NCBI RefSeq assembly: GCF_014645735.1
Contig: NZ_BMMH01000021.1
Location: 20,733 to 84,732, forward strand
Length of the DNA: 64,000 nt
Origin: Nocardia jinanensis
GTDB taxonomy: Bacteria; Actinomycetota; Actinomycetes; Mycobacteriales; Mycobacteriaceae
Direction: 5' to 3'
In this document: piece by piece, positions 23,050-32,403 of the stretch
Position numbering within the stretch: position 1 is the stretch's first letter
Layout of the letters: every line of letters starts with the position of its first letter
Translations under genes and position numbers: made by a program
The notes under the pieces: model-generated
What the model was told of the DNA's origin: nothing
What the model saw: only the letters and a program-made list of their open reading frames with translations
The model's database searches: none

Positions 23050-24276
23050 ATGAAGTCGGTTTTCCCGGGTGCTGTCAGCGGTGTGCCCACGACGGTCTAC
23101 CTCGATCATGCGGCGACCACACCGATGCTGCCCGCCGCGATCGAGGCGATGAACGCTGCTTTCGCGCTGCCCGGAAATGCTTCCTCACTGCACGGATCGG
23201 GCCGGATGGCCCGGCGCATGCTGGAGGAATCGCGGGAATCGATCGCTGCGGATCTGGGCGCGCGTCCCTCCGAGGTCATCCTGACCTCCGGCGGAACAGA
23301 GAGCGACAATCTCGCGATCAAGGGCATCTACTGGGCCCGCCGTGACGCCGATCCGCGATGTCACCGGATCCTGGCCGGTGCTACCGAGCATCACGCGGTC
23401 CTCGACGCCGTGGAATGGCTGGAACGGCACGAGGGAGCCAGGGTCACCTGGCTGCCTGTGGACGCGGACGGGATCGTGACCCCGGAAACCCTGCGCGCTG
23501 CCCTGGCCGAGCACCCCGGCGAGGTGGCGCTGGTCACCGTGATGTGGGCCAACAACGAGATCGGTGCCATCCAGCCGATCCGGGAACTGGCGGAGATCGC
23601 GCAGGCGGCGGGCGTGCCCATGCATAGCGACGCGGTCCAGGCCGCGGCGCAGCTGCCCATCGATTTCGCCGCCAGCGGGCTCGCGGCGGCGAGTTTCGCC
23701 GGCCACAAGCTGGGTGGGCCGCACGGCGTGGGCGTGCTGTTACTGGGGCGGCAGGTGGGCTGTGTGCCGCTGCTGCACGGCGGCGGACACGAACGGGACC
23801 TGCGCTCGGGTACGTCCGATGTCGCGGCGGTGGCCGGGCTGGCCGCGGCATTACGGCAGACGGCGGTCGAGATGCCGGTCCGGGCCGGGGAACTGGCCGC
23901 GCTGCGCGACGAGCTGATCGCCGGGGTGTGCCGGGCTGTCCCGGACGCAGTACTCAACGGTCCGTACGACGACCGGCGGCTGCCGGGTAATGCTCATTTC
24001 ACCTTCCCGGGCTGTGAGGGCGATTCGCTGCTGATGCTGCTGGACGCCGCGGGAATCGAATGTTCGACCGGCTCGGCGTGCACGGCCGGGGTGGCCTCGC
24101 CGAGTCATGTCCTGATCGCGATGGGAGTCGGGGCCCGGGAGGCCCGGGGATCGCTACGGTTTTCCCTTGGACACACTTCGCAGCGGTCCGATATCAATGC
24201 ACTACTGGAAGTGTTGCCGCAGGTGGTGGAACGAGCCAGGGCCGCGGGCCTGGCCGGTGCGAGAGGAGGTGCGTAG
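23050..24276 (+). CDS. iscS: cysteine desulfurase (IscS/NifS type)
   Basis: The 408-residue PLP enzyme takes sulfur from L-cysteine as an enzyme persulfide for tRNA thiolation and Fe-S assembly. Visible motifs are YLDHAATTPM near residue 20, TSGGTESDNLAIKG, TEHHAVL (His over the cofactor), the PLP lysine in SFAGHKLGGPHG (near 223) and the catalytic cysteine in CSTGSACTAG (near 340). ATG 23050 is used; GTG 23086 is a later alternative nearer the usual start. The next gene, mnmA, uses the sulfur, and they are three bases apart. The neighbouring order matches Rv3025c. Confidence 0.92.
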   Translation: MKSVFPGAVSGVPTTVYLDHAATTPMLPAAIEAMNAAFALPGNASSLHGSGRMARRMLEESRESIAADLGARPSEVILTSGGTESDNLAIKGIYWARRDADPRCHRILAGATEHHAVLDAVEWLERHEGARVTWLPVDADGIVTPETLRAALAEHPGEVALVTVMWANNEIGAIQPIRELAEIAQAAGVPMHSDAVQAAAQLPIDFAASGLAAASFAGHKLGGPHGVGVLLLGRQVGCVPLLHGGGHERDLRSGTSDVAAVAGLAAALRQTAVEMPVRAGELAALRDELIAGVCRAVPDAVLNGPYDDRRLPGNAHFTFPGCEGDSLLMLLDAAGIECSTGSACTAGVASPSHVLIAMGVGAREARGSLRFSLGHTSQRSDINALLEVLPQVVERARAAGLAGARGGA

Positions 24277-24279
24277 CGA

Positions 24280-25380
24280 ATGCGAGTACTCGCCGCGATG
24301 AGTGGTGGCGTCGATTCGGCGGTAGCGGCGGCACGGGCCGTCGACGCCGGGCACGAGGTGGTCGGGGTGCATCTGGCGCTGTCGACCGCGCCCGGCGCCC
24401 TGCGTACCGGATCACGCGGTTGCTGTTCGAAGGAGGACGCGGGGGACGCCCGCCGGGCCGCCGATGTGCTCGGGATCCCCTTCTACGTCTGGGACTTCGC
24501 GGACCGTTTCAAAGAAGACGTGATCGACGATTTCGTCGAGTCCTACGCGGCCGGTGAGACGCCCAACCCCTGCCTGCGCTGCAACGAGAAGATCAAGTTC
24601 TCGGCGTTGGCCGATCGGGCCGTGGCGCTCGGCTTCGACGCGGTCGCCACCGGGCACTACGCCCGGCTGTCCGACGGTGTGCTGCGCCGGGCGGTGGACG
24701 CGGACAAGGACCAGTCCTATGTGCTGGCGGTGCTGACCGCCGAGCAGCTGTCGCGGGCCGTGTTCCCGGTGGGCGATACCCCGAAACCGCAGATCCGGGC
24801 GGAAGCCGCCGAACGGGGGCTGGCCGTCGCCGACAAACCGGACAGCCACGATATCTGCTTCATCCCCTCCGGGGACACCCGCGCCTTCCTCGGCGCGAAG
24901 ATCGGCATCCGGCCCGGTGCCATCGTGGACTCCGCGGGCGCGGAGCTGGGCCGGCACGAGGGTGTGCACGGGTTCACCATCGGGCAGCGCAAGGGCCTGG
25001 GACTGCCCGGCCCCGGCCCCGACGGCAAACCCCGCTACGTGACCGATATCGACCCCGATTCCGGCACCGTACGAGTCGGTTCCGCCGACGATCTGCAGGT
25101 GTGGTCGATCGAGGCCGACCGCGCGATCTGGACCAGCGGGGCAGCCCCCGAGGAGCCGCTCGACTGTGTGGTGCAGGTCCGTGCGCACGGCGGAACCGCG
25201 CCCGCCACCGCCGAGGCGGTGGGCGACGGGCTCGTGGTGCGTCTGCACGAACCTCTCAGCGGTGTCGCACGGGGCCAGGCCGTGGTCCTGTACCGCCCCG
25301 ATGCCGCCGGTGACGCGGTGCTCGGCAGCGGCACCATCACCGCGACCGCGCGTACGGCTCCGGCGGGCGTGCCACGATGA
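24280..25380 (+). CDS. mnmA: tRNA-specific 2-thiouridylase MnmA
   Basis: The 366-residue enzyme thiolates the wobble uridine (s2U34) of tRNAs for Lys, Glu and Gln using sulfur relayed from the desulfurase. The PP-loop SGGVDSAVAA is at residues 8-17, the catalytic Cys is in NPCLRCNEKIKF (near 95), ATGHYAR near 125, DKDQSYVL near 145, and the second catalytic Cys is in KPDSHDICFIPSGD (near 195), followed by FTIGQRKGLG. ATG 24280 has GAGAGGAGG about ten bases upstream inside the iscS end. The 3' end overlaps the next gene by ATGA. Confidence 0.93.
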   Translation: MRVLAAMSGGVDSAVAAARAVDAGHEVVGVHLALSTAPGALRTGSRGCCSKEDAGDARRAADVLGIPFYVWDFADRFKEDVIDDFVESYAAGETPNPCLRCNEKIKFSALADRAVALGFDAVATGHYARLSDGVLRRAVDADKDQSYVLAVLTAEQLSRAVFPVGDTPKPQIRAEAAERGLAVADKPDSHDICFIPSGDTRAFLGAKIGIRPGAIVDSAGAELGRHEGVHGFTIGQRKGLGLPGPGPDGKPRYVTDIDPDSGTVRVGSADDLQVWSIEADRAIWTSGAAPEEPLDCVVQVRAHGGTAPATAEAVGDGLVVRLHEPLSGVARGQAVVLYRPDAAGDAVLGSGTITATARTAPAGVPR

Positions 25381-26411
25381 ATCCGGCGGGTTTCCCGGCC
25401 GGAGCGGCCACCGGGGTGGGGTCGTGGCCCGGTACCGATCCCCGGGAAGCCGCGGCGGTGATCGTGGGGGAGCTGACCGGACTGCCGCATCTGGTGGAAC
25501 TACCGGCCCGCGGGGTGGGCGCGGATATGGTCGGGCGGGTCTCGGCACTGCTGGTGGATATGCGCTTCGACACCACGCCGCGCGGATATCGGCTGGCCGC
25601 CCGTCCCGGCTCGGCCTCGCGGCGCGCGAGCGATCTGTTGCGCACCGATCTGGACGCGTTGCAGGAGGCCTGGGAGAACGCCGGGTTGCGTGGGTCGGGC
25701 CGGAAGGTGAAGGTCCAGGCCGCCGGGCCGCTGACGCTCGCCGCCCAGGTGGAACTGGCCGGAGGGCATCGGGTACTGACCGACCGGGGCGCCGTACGAG
25801 ATCTGGCGGAATCGCTGGCCGAGGGCTTGGCGACCCATATCGCCGAGGTCGGATCGCGGCTCGGGGCCGAGGTCGTGCTGCAACTGGACGAACCGTCGCT
25901 GGTCGCTGTCCTCGACGGTTCGCTGCGCGGGCCGAGTGTGCTGAACACCATCGCGGCGGTACCGGAGCCCGAGGCGCTGGCGATCCTCGATATCGTGCTC
26001 GGACATCAGCAGGTGCCGACCGTGGTGCACAGTTGCGCGAGCCCGCCGCCGCTGGCATTCCTGGGCCGGACCTCGGCGGTCGCGCTGGGGTTCGATCTCG
26101 CCGCGGTATCCGGTACCGCGGGCCTGGACGCCCTGGGCGAGGCACTGGACCGGGGTAAACACCTGATCCTCGGACTCGTGCCCACTACGCGGCCGACCCC
26201 GCCGGTGACCTGGCGTGAGATCGCCGAACCGGGCGCGCGCCTGGTCGATCGGCTCGGTTTTCCGCGCGCCGAATTGGCACGGCAGGTCACGGTGAGTCCC
26301 GCGTGCGGTCTGGCCGAGGCTCCGCTGAGCTGGGCTCGCGACGCCCTCCGTCTGGCCGCGGATACCGCGAGGGCCTTCGCTCAGGATCCGGAGTCGCTCG
26401 TCGCGGGGTGA
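25377..26411 (+). CDS. methionine synthase-like protein (MetE C-terminal type)
   Basis: The 344-residue protein starts in a four-base overlap with mnmA. It resembles the C-terminal catalytic half of cobalamin-independent methionine synthase and archaeal-type core MetE: GVGSWPGTDPREA at the start, KVQAAGPLTLA near 105, VVLQLDEPSL near 165, a conserved zinc-site-like HSCASPPP (near 220) and SPACGLAEAP (near 305) with the last cysteine ligand. It lacks the N-terminal folate domain of full-length MetE. The homologue in M. tuberculosis is Rv3015c. The methyl donor is unknown. Confidence 0.8.
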   Translation: MNPAGFPAGAATGVGSWPGTDPREAAAVIVGELTGLPHLVELPARGVGADMVGRVSALLVDMRFDTTPRGYRLAARPGSASRRASDLLRTDLDALQEAWENAGLRGSGRKVKVQAAGPLTLAAQVELAGGHRVLTDRGAVRDLAESLAEGLATHIAEVGSRLGAEVVLQLDEPSLVAVLDGSLRGPSVLNTIAAVPEPEALAILDIVLGHQQVPTVVHSCASPPPLAFLGRTSAVALGFDLAAVSGTAGLDALGEALDRGKHLILGLVPTTRPTPPVTWREIAEPGARLVDRLGFPRAELARQVTVSPACGLAEAPLSWARDALRLAADTARAFAQDPESLVAG

Positions 26412-26718
26412 TTTCCGCACAGGGTCCGGTCGCAGTGGACGTTGCCGGAGAAGCGGGCAGTACGGAACCGGACCTGCCCGGAGCCCCGCCCGTGCAGCCG
26501 AGGTCGGCGCGGACCTCGGGTGGGCGAGTTCCATGGTGACGGCGAGCGTCGACCCCGCGTCTCTGCCGGCGGGTACCCGGTGCCGTCGGCCCGCCCGGGG
26601 CCGCCCGGATATGGTTCGGCCCGGTGTTCCGAAGCGGCCGTGCGCGCGGCGAACTTGCCGGGCGACGTGCGGTTACAGTGCTCCTGGAGTGTTGGTGGGC
26701 TGGACTACCCTGCGAGAT
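26412..26718. other. intergenic region upstream of ligA
   Basis: In 307 bases I see no gene. A possible -10 element, TACCCT, lies at about 26706-26711 just before the ligA start, so ligA may be transcribed with a very short leader. The open frame through the region lacks protein character. Confidence 0.45.
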
Positions 26719-28863
26719 GTGAGTGAGACCGTGAGCCCCGCCGAACGGGACGACACCCCCGCCGAAGCCGCCCCGCCCCCGGCCGCCGGCGAGGAGCGGG
26801 TGCGCTGGCAGGAGCTCGCCGAAACGGTGCGCGAGCATCAGTTCCGCTACTACGTGCGGGACGCGCCGATCATTTCCGACGGCGAGTTCGACGCACTGTT
26901 CCAGCGGTTGCTGGCGCTGGAGGAGCAGTTTCCGGATCTGCGTACCCCGGATTCGCCGACACAACTGGTGGGCGGTGGGTTCGCCACCGATTTCACCGCG
27001 GTGGATCATCTCGAGCGGATGCTCTCGCTGGACAACGCGTTCTCCGAAGCGGATATGCGGGCCTGGGCGGCTCGGGTGGAAGAGGAGACCGGGCCGGATC
27101 TGCACTATCTGTGCGAGGTGAAGATCGACGGAGTGGCGTTGAACCTGGTGTACCGCAATGGGAAACTGGAACGCGGCGCGACCCGGGGCGACGGTCGGAC
27201 CGGCGAGGACGTCACACTCAATGCCCGCACCATCGAGGACATCCCGCGGGAGTTGAACGCCGATACCGAGTTCCCGGTACCGGAACTCCTGGAAGTGCGC
27301 GGTGAGGTGTATTTCCGGCTGGAGGATTTCGAAACGCTGAACGCGGCCATCGTGGCCGAGGGCAAACCGCCGTACGCCAACCCGCGCAACACCGCGGCGG
27401 GGTCGCTGCGGCAGAAGGACCCGTCGGTCACCGCGCGGCGGCGGTTGCGGATGATCTGTCACGGACTCGGCCGTACCGCGGGATTCACCCCGAAGTCCCA
27501 GCACGAGGCCTATCGCGCGTTGCACGCCTGGGGTCTGCCGGTCTCCGCGCACACCAGGCTGGTGCAGGGTGTCGACGCGGTGCTCGAACGGATCTCCTAC
27601 TGGGCCGAGCACCGCCACGATATCGAGCACGAGATCGACGGGCTGGTGGTGAAGGTCGACGAACTGGCGCTACAGCGCCGGCTCGGTGCCACCTCGCGAG
27701 CTCCGCGGTGGGCGATCGCCTACAAGTACCCGCCCGAGGAAGCCACCACCGAACTGCGCGATATCGCGGTGAACGTCGGCCGGACCGGCCGGGTCACCCC
27801 CTTCGCGGTGATGGAGCCGGTCGTCATCGCCGGTTCCACGGTCGCCATGGCGACCCTGCACAATGCGGCCGAGGTCGTGCGCAAGGGAGTGCTGATCGGG
27901 GATACGGTCACCATCCGTAAGGCCGGGGATGTGATCCCGGAGGTGCTGGGCCCGGTGGTGGATGCCCGCACCGGCGACGAGCGGGCCTTCGTGATGCCGA
28001 CGCACTGCCCCGAATGCGGAACCGAGCTCGCCTACGAGAAAGAGGGCGACGCCGATATCCGCTGCCCCAATCAGCGAACCTGTCCCGCGCAGCTGCGGGA
28101 GCGGGTGTTCCATGTGGCCGGGCGCGGTGCCTTCGATATCGAGGCGCTCGGGTACGAAGCGGCGATCGCGTTGCTGGATGCCGGGGCGATCACCGATGAG
28201 GGTGATCTGTTCGATCTCGACGCCGACCGATTACGCAACGTCTCGCTGTTCGTCAACAAGAACGGCAGCCTCTCGGCGAACGGCAACCGGCTGATCACCA
28301 ATCTCGCCGCCGCCAAGGACCTGCCCCTGTGGCGGGTTCTGGTCGCCCTGTCCATCCGGCATGTCGGACCGACCGCCGCCCGGGCACTCGCTGCCGAATT
28401 CGGCAGTCTGGAACGGATCGAACAGGCGTCACTGGAGGAGCTGGCGGCCGCCGAGGGCGTCGGGCCGACCATCGCCACCGCGGTCGCGGAATGGTTCGCC
28501 GTCGACTGGCATCGCGCCATCGTGGAGAAATGGCGGGCGGCCGGGGTGCGGATGGAAGACGAGCGCGACGAGTCGATCCCGCGCACGCTGGAAGGTCTGT
28601 CCATCGTGGTGACCGGGTCGCTGGAAGGTTTCTCGCGTGACGGCGCGAAGGAGGCGATCCTCTTGCGCGGTGGGAAGGCCGCGGGGTCGGTATCGAAGAA
28701 GACCGCGTTCGTGGTGATCGGAGACGCGCCCGGTTCCAAAGCCGCCAAAGCCGAAGAACTCGGTGTTCCGATCCTGGACGAGGACGGGTTCCGTGTCCTG
28801 CTCGAATCGGGCCCGGACGCGGTGCGGCCGGCGGCCGCGGCCGGTACCGAACCAGCTGAGTAG
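26719..28863 (+). CDS. ligA: NAD-dependent DNA ligase LigA
   Basis: The 714-residue replicative ligase seals nicks using NAD+. The Ia domain HQFRYYVRDAPIISDGEFD is near residues 35-55, the adenylated lysine lies in CEVKIDGVALN (near 135), followed by the nucleotidyltransferase and OB domains, a four-cysteine zinc finger (HCPECGTE to CPNQRTCPAQ, near 430-455), helix-hairpin-helix repeats and a C-terminal BRCT domain (VVTGSLEGFSRDGAKEAI). GTG 26719 agrees with the length of mycobacterial LigA; GTG 26731 is also possible. The longer frame to 26533 has no protein-like content. Confidence 0.93.
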   Translation: MSETVSPAERDDTPAEAAPPPAAGEERVRWQELAETVREHQFRYYVRDAPIISDGEFDALFQRLLALEEQFPDLRTPDSPTQLVGGGFATDFTAVDHLERMLSLDNAFSEADMRAWAARVEEETGPDLHYLCEVKIDGVALNLVYRNGKLERGATRGDGRTGEDVTLNARTIEDIPRELNADTEFPVPELLEVRGEVYFRLEDFETLNAAIVAEGKPPYANPRNTAAGSLRQKDPSVTARRRLRMICHGLGRTAGFTPKSQHEAYRALHAWGLPVSAHTRLVQGVDAVLERISYWAEHRHDIEHEIDGLVVKVDELALQRRLGATSRAPRWAIAYKYPPEEATTELRDIAVNVGRTGRVTPFAVMEPVVIAGSTVAMATLHNAAEVVRKGVLIGDTVTIRKAGDVIPEVLGPVVDARTGDERAFVMPTHCPECGTELAYEKEGDADIRCPNQRTCPAQLRERVFHVAGRGAFDIEALGYEAAIALLDAGAITDEGDLFDLDADRLRNVSLFVNKNGSLSANGNRLITNLAAAKDLPLWRVLVALSIRHVGPTAARALAAEFGSLERIEQASLEELAAAEGVGPTIATAVAEWFAVDWHRAIVEKWRAAGVRMEDERDESIPRTLEGLSIVVTGSLEGFSRDGAKEAILLRGGKAAGSVSKKTAFVVIGDAPGSKAAKAEELGVPILDEDGFRVLLESGPDAVRPAAAAGTEPAE

Positions 28864-28935
28864 CGGCGGCACGTCCGGGACACGACCGGAGTCCCGGTCC
28901 TGCGGCACCGGGGCCGGACACGGCAGGATGGCGGG

Positions 28936-30183
28936 ATGTTGCGCAGTTTTCGGGTGTCCAACCACAAATCGCTGGCCGATCTTCAGGAATTGCGGTTGAC
29001 CCGCGGCGCCGCCGCACCGGTCGCGGTGCCGGTGACCGCGGTGCACGGCGGCCCGGCCGCCGGTAAATCGAATCTGGTCGATGCCGTGGGCCATATGCGG
29101 GACGCGGTACTGAACTCGGTGACCGGCTGGGACCCCTACGCCGGTCCGGTACGGTTCCCGCACCTCGCGTTCCCGGGCCGGCCCACCGACTTCGAGGCGG
29201 TTTTCATCGCCGAAGGTATTCCCTACACCTATGGTTTCCGGTTGGACGCTGCCGATGTCGCGGCCGAATGGCTCTACAGCCATCCGCGATCCCGTAAGCG
29301 GATCGTCTTCGAACGCGAGGGGGAGGCCGTCCGGATCGGGCCGATATTCGAACCGGCGCGATTCGGGATCACCGCACTGATCTCGCTGGTGCGGCCGAAC
29401 GCGCTGCTGCTGAGCCTGGCGGGCCAGATGTATTCGGAGGCGCTGGTGCCGGCCTACCGGTGGTTCGAGACCATGCTCGAGGTGCTGGCCGGGGGTGCCG
29501 ATATCGAAGCGACCGAGCTGCGACTGGGCTCGCATCTGTCCCGGTCCACCGAGAACGCCGCCCGTCTGCTGACCCTGCTGCAGTCCGCGGATCTCGGGAT
29601 CACCGATCTGCTCATCGCGCAGAACGATCCCGGCTACGCCGACTATCTGCGCGACCTCGACGCCGATATCGCCATCCTGGGCGAACAGACCGAGCGGGCG
29701 GCGGTATCGGCGGGCTATGCCGCGCAGCTGGAGCAGGACAGTGGTTTGAACGCCACCCAGCTGGCTCGCGAACTGACCAATATGCGCAATGCCCGCGACG
29801 CGCTCTACTCCCGGATGGTGGTGCGGCGCGGTGTCGGTCTGCGGCTGGTGCACACCGGCGTGGAGCCGGTTTTCACACTGGCCGAGGAATCCTCGGCCAC
29901 GCAGGCCCTGTTGCGCTTGCTACCGGTATTGCTCGACGCTCTCGACGCGGGAAAAGTGCTCGTGGTCGACGATATCGGTGCGCAACTGACGGTGGAGGAG
30001 ACCGACCGTCTCGTGCAGCTGTTCCAGAATCCGGAAACCAATACGCGTGGTGCGCAACTGGTGTACACCACGGGGAACCGGGCGTTGATGGATCGGGGCA
30101 ACGGCCGTTCCGCGCGAACCCGCAGCACTGTCTGGACCGTGCGGCGCTCCGACGCCGGTACCAGCACACTCACGGTGTCCTGA
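28936..30183 (+). CDS. AAA-family ATP-binding protein (AAA_15/21, RecF/OLD-like)
   Basis: The 415-residue protein begins MLRSFRVSNHKSLADLQELR, the strand arrangement typical of RecF/SMC-like ATPases, with Walker A HGGPAAGKSNL near 42. A long helical middle follows, and the Walker B-like VLVVDDIGAQLT is near 340. The family includes stand-alone ATPases of phage-defence or nucleic-acid systems, often with an RloB or TOPRIM partner, but no partner gene is adjacent here. Walker B has a second Asp where many ABC-type members have Glu. It starts at ATG 28936, 72 bases after ligA, and ends at a bidirectional terminator. Function unknown. Confidence 0.75.
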   Translation: MLRSFRVSNHKSLADLQELRLTRGAAAPVAVPVTAVHGGPAAGKSNLVDAVGHMRDAVLNSVTGWDPYAGPVRFPHLAFPGRPTDFEAVFIAEGIPYTYGFRLDAADVAAEWLYSHPRSRKRIVFEREGEAVRIGPIFEPARFGITALISLVRPNALLLSLAGQMYSEALVPAYRWFETMLEVLAGGADIEATELRLGSHLSRSTENAARLLTLLQSADLGITDLLIAQNDPGYADYLRDLDADIAILGEQTERAAVSAGYAAQLEQDSGLNATQLARELTNMRNARDALYSRMVVRRGVGLRLVHTGVEPVFTLAEESSATQALLRLLPVLLDALDAGKVLVVDDIGAQLTVEETDRLVQLFQNPETNTRGAQLVYTTGNRALMDRGNGRSARTRSTVWTVRRSDAGTSTLTVS

Positions 30184-30191
30184 CTACACGG

Positions 30192-30223
30192 AACCCGGCC
30201 GCCGCGGCAGCGGCGGCCGGGTT
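30192..30223. terminator. bidirectional terminator between convergent genes
   Basis: A 14-bp perfect stem (30192-30205 with 30210-30223), loop ggca, ending in aa on one side and tt on the other. It sits between the AAA ATPase stop (30183) and the end of the minus-strand membrane protein (30230). Confidence 0.85.
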
Positions 30224-30229
30224 TCCGGT

Positions 30230-30463
30230 CTACTTGCTGGGTTCCGGAAGAGTGCATCCCATCTTCGGATTGAGGCCGACATAGTTGAGCGGACCGGCCA
30301 CCACGGTCACCGCCAGCGTCGCGAAGTGGGAGCACTGCTCCGGTGGATCATTGAAGTAACCCCGTTGCCACGCGGCGATGATCCCCGCCACGAACCAGAC
30401 CAGTACTACGAGGCTTGCTATTCGGCTACCCATTGCACCTGCTCGAATCGAAGATTCCGGCAT
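30230..30463 (-). CDS. small membrane protein, 77 residues
   Basis: ATG 30463 has AAGGAAGCG upstream. One clear transmembrane helix (IASLVVLVWFVAGIIAAW) is followed by QRGYFNDPPEQCSHFATLAV and VVAGPLNYVGLNPKMGC. Two cysteines could form an extracytoplasmic disulfide. Similar small single-helix proteins with a PxxCSH segment occur in mycobacteria, but I assign no function. Confidence 0.65.
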   Translation of the reverse strand: MPESSIRAGAMGSRIASLVVLVWFVAGIIAAWQRGYFNDPPEQCSHFATLAVTVVAGPLNYVGLNPKMGCTLPEPSK

Positions 30464-30756
30464 GACGATCGCTTCCTTCCATGTCCGGTGGAAGTGAAAT
30501 ACCCCGTCCCGCACGACTCATGCGCGGGGTGGCCCGTCTCGCAGAAGTGGGGGTCACCGGGCGTGTCGACCGAATTTTCGCCGACGCAGGGTCATTCGGG
30601 GCGGAGAAGTAATCGGTGCGAGCTCGGCGCGGGCCGAGTAGCGGCCGGGAAGCGTCGGGCGCGGGAGACGGCCACGTCGCGACGTGCTGCTGCGCAGCCG
30701 CCGGTCCGGAGAGCGTCGGCGGCCGCGGTTCCGCCGCGGGGCTCTAGCATGGTGGA

Positions 30757-31092
30757 GTGTTCGAACTGGCGATGCTGGCGATCATGGTGGCCGCACTGGC
30801 GGGAATGCTCGTCCTGGTTTTCCGGGGGCGGCGGGGTGGAAGCATGCCCACGGACGCGGAGATCGGTTCGCTCTACCTGACCGGAGTGAGCCCGCGACCC
30901 GAGGCGATGGGCGAACAATTCGTCACCGTCACCGGGAATCTGTCCGGGCCGTCCGAGCCGGGGAAGGTCGTCTACGGGCGGATGGTCTGGGATGCCGCCT
31001 ACTGGCCTTCGGTCGGGGATACGCTGACCGTCGCCTACCCGCCGGGTAAACCGGACCGGTGGCGGATCGTCGAACTCGGCACCGGGCAGTAG
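30757..31092 (+). CDS. membrane-anchored small protein, 111 residues
   Basis: GTG 30757 follows GGTGGA. A single N-terminal transmembrane helix (FELAMLAIMVAALAGMLVLV) precedes a soluble domain with GEQFVTVTGNLSGPSEPGKV and VGDTLTVAYPPGKPDRWRIV, a beta-rich fold similar to small OB-like or DUF3592-like domains. No enzymatic motif. It is convergent with the ACT-domain gene, 35 bases apart. Confidence 0.65.
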   Translation: MFELAMLAIMVAALAGMLVLVFRGRRGGSMPTDAEIGSLYLTGVSPRPEAMGEQFVTVTGNLSGPSEPGKVVYGRMVWDAAYWPSVGDTLTVAYPPGKPDRWRIVELGTGQ

Positions 31093-31127
31093 CGCCCGCG
31101 CTCCGGTTCCGGTTCGCCGGGGGACGG

Positions 31128-31778
31128 TCAGCCCAGAACGGTGGCGACGATCCCGGCGAGGTAGCCCAGGCGGGCGATCTCGGACGGGCGGAAATCCGGT
31201 CCGCCGGGGCGGCCGAGCAACAGCGCCTTGCTGGACGGGCCGAGTGGTGCCGCCGCCAGTTTGGTGTCCATATCGCGCCAGATTTCGGGAACCCAGTCGG
31301 CATTGCCGTCGAGCGCGGTCGGTTTCTGCAGCGGCATCCACGGCACCGACGCCGCCTGGGTCTGCGGCGCGCTCGGACTACCCACCACGCGGTACGCGCC
31401 GTGGGTGCCCATATCGAGAACTGTGCTCCAGCCGACCCGCAGGACGCGCGGTGCCCCGTCGACCAGCACTTGTAACCGATCGTCACGGGCATTGGCCACA
31501 TTGTCGATGAGTTCGAGTTCCCGATGAGTATCGAGCACCCCGGAATAGGGCCGGATGGAATCGACCCGCACATCGCCGAGCGATTCCGCGGCGGTGATGA
31601 GGGTGTCCGGAAGTGCGTTCGGGGCGATCTCGACCACCAGATCGTCGACAGCGAACCCCGCGCCGCGCTCGACCACGTCCAGCGAAAGAATATCGGCGCC
31701 GACGGTTCCCAGCGCTACAGCTAGTGACCCGAGGCTTCCCGGACGATCCGGAAGTTGCACGCGGAGCAGATATGACAC
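31128..31778 (-). CDS. ACT-domain-containing protein
   Basis: The 216-residue protein starts with an ACT fold (SYLLRVQLPDRPGSLGSLAV, then ADILSLDVVERG), a ligand-binding module that usually senses amino acids, followed by about 130 residues of unknown fold. GTG 31778 has AAGGAAAGGG upstream. The gene corresponds to Rv3013, which lies between ligA and gatC in M. tuberculosis in the same relative place. Ligand and partner are unknown; there is no catalytic domain. Confidence 0.8.
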   Translation of the reverse strand: MSYLLRVQLPDRPGSLGSLAVALGTVGADILSLDVVERGAGFAVDDLVVEIAPNALPDTLITAAESLGDVRVDSIRPYSGVLDTHRELELIDNVANARDDRLQVLVDGAPRVLRVGWSTVLDMGTHGAYRVVGSPSAPQTQAASVPWMPLQKPTALDGNADWVPEIWRDMDTKLAAAPLGPSSKALLLGRPGGPDFRPSEIARLGYLAGIVATVLG

Positions 31779-32103
31779 GTGCGTTTCCCTTTCCTTCTGC
31801 GGCCGAGGCTCTCAACGGATACCCGGTCTGCCCATCCTTACACCCATTATCGAGGGTTATCGACTCGAATTGTGCGCGCAGACGGGACCGTACAGGTGAC
31901 GAATGGTGTGAAATGTGTAACTTTCGGATATGTCCACAGGTTTGCGGGTATCGCCGCGGCCTGACGACCGGGGGTTCCGTGGCGCGTCCACGGACCGCCG
32001 AAGACCGCCCACGCGGGCTGCCGGGCGACCCCGTCCGGCCACACCATTAGGCTGTTCGGTGCTTGTGATCCGCAGTCCGAACTATCGCCGAAAGGGGTCC
32101 GCG
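31779..32103. other. divergent promoter region, ACT gene / gatC
   Basis: 325 bases without a recognised gene. The stretch 31850-31960 is AT-richer and probably contains both promoters. Confidence 0.5.
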
Positions 32104-32403
32104 GTGACCGCCATCTCCCGCGACGAGGTCGCACACCTCGCCCGGCTGTCCAGGCTCGCCCTGTCCGAAAACGAACTCGATCAGTTCGCCGGACAGTTGG
32201 ATTCGATCCTCAGCCATGTGCGGACCATCTCCGAGGTGGCCGCCGCCGATGTACCGGCCACCGCGTCGCCGGATCCGGTGACGAACGTGACCCGCCCCGA
32301 CGAGGTCCGGCCCGGGCTCACGCCCGGGCAGGCGCTGTCCGGGGCACCCGCCGCCGAGGACCAGCGTTTCCTGGTTCCGCAGATCCTGGGAGAGGGCGAA
32401 TGA
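32104..32403 (+). CDS. gatC: aspartyl/glutamyl-tRNA amidotransferase subunit C
   Basis: The 99-residue protein has the GatC pattern ISRDEVAHLARLSRLALSEN at the start and TRPDEVRPGL near residue 65. GatC stabilises GatA in the GatCAB complex that converts Glu-tRNAGln (and Asp-tRNAAsn) to the amide form, needed in actinobacteria without GlnRS. GTG 32104 matches family length. It overlaps gatA by four bases (ATGA). Confidence 0.92.
   Translation: MTAISRDEVAHLARLSRLALSENELDQFAGQLDSILSHVRTISEVAAADVPATASPDPVTNVTRPDEVRPGLTPGQALSGAPAAEDQRFLVPQILGEGE

Noticed and set aside
12127..23060. ATGAAGTCGGT present both at 12127 and at the cysteine desulfurase start (23050)
   Set aside because: The order relative to the 29-bp repeat is opposite at the two sites, so it does not support a duplicated insertion target; probably chance.
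24412..26145. 577-codon minus-strand open frame opposite mnmA
   Set aside because: The plus strand holds clear mnmA and MetE-like motifs; the antisense translation has no domain and strong Pro/Arg bias.
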